Below, one piece after another: positions 59,528 to 64,000 of a stretch of DNA of 64,000 bases. Source of the DNA: Candidatus Kuenenia stuttgartensis (lineage in GTDB: Bacteria > Planctomycetota > Planctomycetia > Pirellulales > UBA1268); contig CAMDDJ010000003.1 of NCBI GenBank assembly GCA_945891385.1, forward strand, positions 60,178 through 124,177, in the 5' to 3' direction. Below the pieces are notes generated by a model, which saw nothing but the letters and a program-made list of their open reading frames with translations, was not told the origin of the DNA and searched no databases. The position numbers and the translations under genes were made by a program. The first letter of the stretch is position 1, and each line of letters begins with the position of its first letter.

Positions 59528-61684
59528 ATGATCTCGACCCGCCCTGCCGACCGTCCTTGTGCCTGCCACTATTGCGGCCTGCCAGTGGTCGGGGGCAGCG
59601 CCGACGAGCCGAGGTTCTGCTGTTCCGGCTGTCGGTTCGCCTCGGCGATCACGGCGGCGGGCGGCGCCGATGCCCAGGCCCGCTGGATGATGACCCGGCT
59701 GGGGATCGCCATTTTCTTTTCCATGAACGTGATGGTGTTCACGTTCCTCCTCTGGTCGCAGCCCGAGGGCGAGGCAGCCGGCGGTACCGCCGCGGCTGCT
59801 GCCCTGTATGGTCTCGCGCGGCATGCGAGCCTGCTCTTCTCGGCGCCGGTGCTCCTGCTCCTGGGCGGACCGCTCGCGGAAAACGCGGTCGGAGAGGTGC
59901 GGCGGGGGCGGCTGACTCTCGATCTCTTGCTGGTGATCGGGGTGGCGGCGGCCTTCGGCCTCTCGGCCTATGCCACCTGGCTGGGTGAGGGTCATGTCTA
60001 CTTCGAGGTGGCCTGCATGGTGCTCTTGGCCGTCACGCTCGGCCGCTGGCTCGAGGCCCAGGGAAAGCTCCAGACGACGGCGGCGCTGCGGGATCTCGAG
60101 TCGCTGCTGCCCGACCGGGTGCGGCTGCTGACACCCTCCGGTGAATGTGAGGTTGCCCTGGCGGACGTCGGCGTGGGAGACCGGCTCAGGCTCCTGCCAG
60201 GCGAGCATGTGCCCACCGACGCGGTGATCCGCTCGGGCACGGCTGCGATCGACGAGCGGACGGTCACCGGCGAAAGCGAGCCGGCGGTGAAGGGGGCGGG
60301 CGATTCGCTGCACAGCGGCACCACGAATCTCGACGGTGAACTCGTGGTGGACGTGGTGGCGGCGCCCGGCGCCGGCACGCTCGAACGGCTGATCGAGGCG
60401 GTGAGCACCGCCGTCGAGACGAGCGGCTCCCGCCGGCTGGCCGACCGCGTGGCGGCCTGGTTTCTGCCACTTGTACTGGTGGTGGCAGTCGCGACCGCGG
60501 CCGTGCACTGGTGGCGGTCGGGGGCCGCGGCCGGCGTGCTCGCCGGACTCGCCGTGGTGGTCGTCTCCTGTCCCTGCGCCCTCGGCCTGGCGACACCGCT
60601 GGCGCTCTGGGCGGCGATCGGGCGGGCGATGCGTCGGCACGTGCTCGTCCGCGACGGCGATGCGTTCGAGCGGCTGGCTCGAGCCGGCTGGATCTGCTTC
60701 GACAAGACGGGCACGTTGACGACGGGTTGCCGGCTCGAGCGGATGTCGGCCACCGAGCCGGATGAAGCCCTGGCCATGGCGGCCGGGCTTGCGCGGGGCT
60801 CAACGCATCTGGCGAGCGCTGCCATCGCCGCGGCTGCAGGCGAGCAGGGGTTGGCTGCGATCGACCTCGAGGACGTGCGAAGCATTCCCGGCTGCGGGAT
60901 GGAAGGCCGCTGGAGCGTGCGGGAAGTGACTGTGCGGTTGGGGAGTCCGCGGTGGATCCTCGCTGCCTGCGGAACGGACCAGACGTGGCCTCGATGTGCC
61001 GAGTCGATCGCCGGGACTGACGAGACCGCAGCCCCCTGCTCCTGCCTGCTCGCGGTGGGCGACCAGGTGGTGGCTGGCTTCTGGCTTGCCGAGGAGGTCC
61101 GGCCGGTCGCGGCCGCTGCAGTGGCAGGCCTTCAGGCCCGTGGGGCCGAGGCCATGCTCCTCTCTGGCGACCAGGCGGCCCGCGTCGCCGCGGTCGCCAT
61201 GCGGTTCGACCTACCCTGGCGGGCGGGCCTGATGCCGGCCGACAAACTCGCTGCGATCGCGGAGTTGCGTGGCTCGCGTGGCGTGGTGATGGTCGGAGAT
61301 GGAATCAACGACGCGCCAGCCCTGGCCTCGGCCGACGTCGGTGTGGCGCTGGGCTGCGGGGCGGATGTGTCCCGCTGGTCGGCCGACGTCTGTCTGCTCG
61401 ACGACGACCTGGGGAACCTTCCTTGGCTCGTCGATCTCGCTCGGGCCACGTCCCGCACGATCCGTTGGAATCTGCTCTGGGCGTTCGGGTACAACGCGGC
61501 CTGCATCCCGCTGGCTGCCACGGGGCTCGTGCATCCGGCGGTGGCTGCCGCGGCGATGGTGGCATCGAGCCTGTTCGTCGTCGGCACGTCTCTCCGTCTG
61601 GCCAACGACGAGAGCCCGACGACCGAGCCACACGCAACGGCTGGTGCGGCTGCGGCTTCCCAAGGCGTGGAACTCGTCGCATGA
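59528..61684 (+). CDS. ccoI: Copper-translocating P-type ATPase (CcoI-like) with N-terminal zinc-ribbon but no HMA domain
   Basis: A 718-residue copper pump needed for CuB insertion into cbb3 oxidases. The N-terminus has a cysteine cluster CHYCGLPVV and CCSGC (residues about 12-35), as in CcoI-type pumps, but membrane helices follow directly (MMTRLGIAIFFSMNVMVFTF) with no HMA domain. The CPC motif VVSCPCALGLATPLALW (near 347), phosphorylation loop DKTGTLTTG (near 392), a weak TGES (TVTGESEPAVKG), and [20 protein letters not shown] are all present. Its stop overlaps the SafE-like gene (ATGA). Confidence 0.92.
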   Translation: MISTRPADRPCACHYCGLPVVGGSADEPRFCCSGCRFASAITAAGGADAQARWMMTRLGIAIFFSMNVMVFTFLLWSQPEGEAAGGTAAAAALYGLARHASLLFSAPVLLLLGGPLAENAVGEVRRGRLTLDLLLVIGVAAAFGLSAYATWLGEGHVYFEVACMVLLAVTLGRWLEAQGKLQTTAALRDLESLLPDRVRLLTPSGECEVALADVGVGDRLRLLPGEHVPTDAVIRSGTAAIDERTVTGESEPAVKGAGDSLHSGTTNLDGELVVDVVAAPGAGTLERLIEAVSTAVETSGSRRLADRVAAWFLPLVLVVAVATAAVHWWRSGAAAGVLAGLAVVVVSCPCALGLATPLALWAAIGRAMRRHVLVRDGDAFERLARAGWICFDKTGTLTTGCRLERMSATEPDEALAMAAGLARGSTHLASAAIAAAAGEQGLAAIDLEDVRSIPGCGMEGRWSVREVTVRLGSPRWILAACGTDQTWPRCAESIAGTDETAAPCSCLLAVGDQVVAGFWLAEEVRPVAAAAVAGLQARGAEAMLLSGDQAARVAAVAMRFDLPWRAGLMPADKLAAIAELRGSRGVVMVGDGINDAPALASADVGVALGCGADVSRWSADVCLLDDDLGNLPWLVDLARATSRTIRWNLLWAFGYNAACIPLAATGLVHPAVAAAAMVASSLFVVGTSLRLANDESPTTEPHATAGAAAASQGVELVA

Positions 61685-62400
61685 TCGAATGGCCATTGAT
61701 CCTCGGGTCGGGCATGCTGGGCGCGGCTCATTGCCTCGGCATGTGCGGGCCGTTCGCGCTGGCCGTGGGGGCGGCGTCCCCGACCTGGCGGGCCAACCTC
61801 TGGCGGCAGGGCTGGTATTCCGCCGGCCGGGTTTTCACCTACGCGGTACTCGGGTCGACGGCTGCCTTCGGCGGCCGATGGCTCACCGGGCGGCTGGGCC
61901 CGTGGGCCAACATTCCCGCCCTGCTCGCCCTGGTGGCGGGTGGCTTTCTTGTAGTGCAGGGCCTGTTGGCAGCCGGCGTGCTGCCCAGGAAGGGCGTGGG
62001 CGGAATCGCCGCATGCCCTGGGGCGGCGGCCTTCAAGGCCTTGCTCGGTGGCCGCGCGACCTCCGACGTGTTCCTGGCCGGACTGTTCACCGGCTTGCTC
62101 CCCTGCGGACTGCTCTACGGCATGCTGGCCTTGGCGGCGAGCACCGGCAGTGTGCTGGCGGGCCTGGCCACGATGGTGATCTTCGGGCTCGGCACGGTCC
62201 CAGCGATGATCGCGGCTGGCCTCGGTGGCTCGGTGCTCGGCGTCGCCACCCGTCAGCGGATCCACGCGGTCGCGGCCTGGTGCCTGGTGCTGACGGGGGT
62301 CGTTTCTCTCGCTCGCGGAGCCGGTGGGTTGTCCTGGGGATCGGAGCCGGCACCAGGCTGCCCGTTCTGCGGGCCCGAGCCGATTCAGGCCGGGCCGTGA
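61681..62400 (+). CDS. Sulfite exporter TauE/SafE family protein (cbb3 assembly-type)
   Basis: A 239-residue membrane protein with about six helices. It opens with LGSGMLGAAHCLGMCGPFALAVG, which is the CcoH/SafE-type HCxGMCGP motif found next to cbb3 and copper-handling genes, and repeats the pattern in LFTGLLPCGLLYGMLALAA. The C-terminus has CPFCGPEP, another cysteine pair. The ATG at 61681 is the start that follows the ATGA overlap; upstream codons in frame are antisense to the ATPase end. Likely copper supply or cytochrome biogenesis. Its 3' end overlaps a convergent gene by 16 bp. Confidence 0.85.
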   Translation: MIEWPLILGSGMLGAAHCLGMCGPFALAVGAASPTWRANLWRQGWYSAGRVFTYAVLGSTAAFGGRWLTGRLGPWANIPALLALVAGGFLVVQGLLAAGVLPRKGVGGIAACPGAAAFKALLGGRATSDVFLAGLFTGLLPCGLLYGMLALAASTGSVLAGLATMVIFGLGTVPAMIAAGLGGSVLGVATRQRIHAVAAWCLVLTGVVSLARGAGGLSWGSEPAPGCPFCGPEPIQAGP

Positions 62401-62864
62401 ACGGTGAGCACCGCGGCCGCCAGGCCGACGCCGACCACGAGCAACAGTCCGATCAACAGGCCTACGCCGTAGATGGTCTGGAGGCCGTCGTCGACGCGGG
62501 CACCGCGACCAGCCAGCCGCGAGGCAATGACGTTGCAGACCCACGACCAGTGAAACATCACGTGCACGAGGATGCCGCCGGCGAGGACGGCGAGAAGGCC
62601 GAACTGAAGCCCGCCCCAGGCGTCGTAGTCGAGTCCCCAGAGCGTCCAGCCGGCCGACGCCGGACCGGGAGGAAACACGAATCGCACCACGACCGCGGCG
62701 AAGCAGAGTGCCATGAACATCACGAGCAGGGCTGCATCGAGCACCAGATTGATCACGCTCCACGACAAGCCCTGCCGCTTGGTAGGTGCTGGGTCTGCCA
62801 CCGAAGACGAGGTCTCACCGCGGCCTGGCGTCCGCCGTGGCTGGGCAGTCTCGGTTTCAGCCAT
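62385..62864 (-). CDS. DUF4405 family membrane protein
   Basis: A 159-residue protein with about four helices: LVLDAALLVMFMALCFAAVV, LQFGLLAVLAGGILVHVMFHWSWVCNVI, and a final YGVGLLIGLLLVVGVGLAA. The motif HVMFHWSWVC is typical of DUF4405, whose two His residues may bind heme. Its first bases overlap the end of the YdcZ gene. Function unknown; position next to the oxidase cluster on the other strand makes a redox link possible. Confidence 0.75.
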   Translation of the reverse strand: MAETETAQPRRTPGRGETSSSVADPAPTKRQGLSWSVINLVLDAALLVMFMALCFAAVVVRFVFPPGPASAGWTLWGLDYDAWGGLQFGLLAVLAGGILVHVMFHWSWVCNVIASRLAGRGARVDDGLQTIYGVGLLIGLLLVVGVGLAAAVLTVHGPA

Positions 62865-63306
62865 ACCGCACCAGTAACACGCCTGCGAATACCATGCCTG
62901 CGCCGATCAGTCGGCTTCCGCTGAGGGTCTGCTGCGGCAGGTTCATGAGGCCGAAGTGATCGAGCGCGAGTGAGGAGATCAACTGACCGCCCACGACGGC
63001 CGCGATGAAGGCAGCGGCTCCGAGTCTAGGGGTGATCGTGGCTCCCGCCAACACGATCAGGGCCCCGAGTGGCCCGCCCAGCCAGTTCCACCACGGTGCG
63101 GCGCGTATTGCCGCCGCGGCTGGGGCGGCCGGTCGGACGCATGCCATGAAGATCGACGCGGTCAGAATCGTGCCGCAGATGGAGAAATAGGCGGCATACC
63201 TGGCATCGCCAAGCTGCTGTCGCAGGGCGGCGTTGGTCGTCGCCTGAAGGGCGATACAGCCGCCCGCCAAGGCAGCCAGCGTCAGCCAGAGGGAATCGAA
63301 CGGCAT
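62857..63306 (-). CDS. YdcZ-type DMT superfamily membrane protein
   Basis: A 149-residue, five-helix protein of the EamA-like YdcZ (DUF606) group: LAALAGGCIALQATTNAALRQQLG, LGGPLGALIVLAGATITPRLGAAAF and QLISSLALDHFGLM are the family blocks. It probably transports small metabolites. The 3' end overlaps the DUF4405 start, so the two may be co-translated. Confidence 0.82.
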   Translation of the reverse strand: MPFDSLWLTLAALAGGCIALQATTNAALRQQLGDARYAAYFSICGTILTASIFMACVRPAAPAAAAIRAAPWWNWLGGPLGALIVLAGATITPRLGAAAFIAAVVGGQLISSLALDHFGLMNLPQQTLSGSRLIGAGMVFAGVLLVRYG

Positions 63307-63377
63307 GAGCAGCAGGGCGAAGCCCCCTCCTTTTGTGTAACACCTGGGAAGGGATGCTTACAAAACGGTGCACACCC

Positions 63378-63406
63378 TTGTGACGGTAATATCGTTGAAA
63401 TAGTAT
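63378..63406 (+). promoter_or_regulatory. Putative sigma-70-type promoter of the basic protein gene
   Basis: TTGTGA (63378-63383) and TAGTAT (63401-63406), spacer 17 bp, in an AT-rich patch about 80 bp upstream of the ATG at 63487. Confidence 0.45.
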
Positions 63407-63486
63407 AGGGCATGTTATGTCTGTGGTGTCGCCATGCCGGTGCATGGTTCCAGCCCGGTTGCCTGATCACGAGGATGGTGTCGAGC

Positions 63487-63882
63487 ATGAGCGAGAAAAG
63501 CGAATCGAAGCCGAAGGCGGCGGCGAAAGATGGCGGCGTGAACAAGTCGGAGGAGATCCGCAAGGCCGCCACAGCCCTCAAGACCGCGGGCGAGAAACCC
63601 CGCCCGGTGACGATCATCGCCGCCCTTGGAAAGCGGGGCATCGAGGTCTCTTCTCCGCAGGTGAGCATGGTGCTTAAGCGGATGGGATTCCGGCCCCGGC
63701 GGCGGAAGAAGGGGGCGAAGGCAGCCTCCGGTCCGGTGCCGGTCAATGCCAAGGCGCCGCGGGGGAAAGGCACGAAGATCTCCGTCGAGGAGCTGGTGGC
63801 CGCGAAGAAGGCCATCAGCCGATTGGGGGGGCTCGACCGTGCCCTGGCGGCCATCGAGGCCCTGCGGCAGTTTGAGACCTGA
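63487..63882 (+). CDS. Basic DNA-binding-like protein, conserved in planctomycetes
   Basis: A 131-residue protein with a Lys/Ala-rich N-terminal tail (EKSESKPKAAAKDGG) and a compact helical domain of about 60 residues (SEEIRKAATALKTAGEKPRP then TIIAALGKRGIEVSSPQVSMVLKRMG), which looks like a helix-turn-helix/winged domain. The segment after it (RRRKKGAKAAS) is basic, and ISVEELVAAKKAISRLGGLDRALAAIEAL ends the protein as a helix. It may be a nucleoid-associated or regulatory protein. ATG 63487 was chosen over an in-frame ATG four codons earlier (63475). Confidence 0.65.
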   Translation: MSEKSESKPKAAAKDGGVNKSEEIRKAATALKTAGEKPRPVTIIAALGKRGIEVSSPQVSMVLKRMGFRPRRRKKGAKAASGPVPVNAKAPRGKGTKISVEELVAAKKAISRLGGLDRALAAIEALRQFET

Positions 63883-64000
63883 CCCGCCGTTCCCTGCGTC
63901 CCGGAGGCCATCTGGCCCCGGGACCGGGGTGCGCCTAGGCTCTAGGTGGTGACATCGCGTCCTCCACCCAAGGTTCGGGAAGCATGTCCGGGCCTCAGGG

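Overview
The window reads as chromosomal DNA of a high-GC planctomycete, probably of the Pirellulales/Lacipirellulaceae type. This is inferred from gene content: a DUF1559 pseudopilin with an H-X9-DG C-terminus next to a small lipoprotein, a PEP-CTERM protein, an ECF sigma factor beside a membrane Ser/Thr kinase, type III glutamine synthetase, a redoxin/cytochrome c/copper-monooxygenase fusion, and secreted PQQ-propeller and GH43 proteins. I see no rRNA, tRNA, CRISPR array, transposase or prophage. The DNA is gene-dense, with many 4-bp ATGA/GTGA overlaps.

Layout. 1-4.8 kb: an oligopeptide ABC transporter operon on the minus strand (oppA-B-C-D, with oppF cut by the left edge). 4.9-9.7 kb: the redoxin/heme/copper fusion, arsenate reductase-like ArsC, ApbE and a small conserved protein. 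9-12 kb: glnN and rsmG, translationally coupled. 12-16.4 kb: an S41 protease, an ECF sigma factor and a Ser/Thr kinase. 16.5-20.8 kb: a secreted GH43-like enzyme and pyrimidine salvage genes (cdd, upp, deoA). 21-25.2 kb: a spermidine-synthase-like methyltransferase and an rbs-type ABC importer. 25-30 kb: an NhaC-type antiporter, a PEP-CTERM protein, a nucleotidyltransferase and a CNT nucleoside transporter. 30-35.3 kb: a conserved protein of unknown function, an LRAT-domain protein, a P1B ATPase, MiaE and a DUF2237 protein. 35.5-40 kb: DUF1559 protein, lipoprotein, PQQ propeller and a secreted hypothetical. 40-46.4 kb: csrA, a membrane protein, an MBL-fold RNase-like protein, a LOG protein and a PhoR/PhoB-like pair. 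46.6-53.7 kb: a large SNF2 helicase, hemE, a CcsA/HemX-like protein and hemA. 53.7-62.4 kb: an H1-like basic protein and then a cbb3 oxidase operon (diheme lipoprotein, membrane protein, ccoN, ccoO, two small membrane proteins, copper ATPase, SafE-like protein). 62.4-63.9 kb: DUF4405 and YdcZ membrane proteins and a basic DNA-binding-like protein.

The most unusual content is between the genes. Three families of structured repeats recur in non-coding gaps. Family A is about 83 bp with 10-bp inverted ends and is seen six times. Family B is exactly 90 bp, seen twice, with a compensatory base-pair change. Family C is an inverted-end element of 77-122 bp, seen twice. One A-B-A composite fills the gap at 38.7-39.0 kb. 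The csrA leader also has a hairpin that puts its ribosome-binding GGA in a loop, as expected for CsrA autoregulation.

Functional links visible here: cdd, upp, deoA and the CNT transporter fit nucleoside salvage; hemE and hemA supply heme close to the cbb3 oxidase cluster; the copper ATPase and SafE-like protein serve oxidase assembly.
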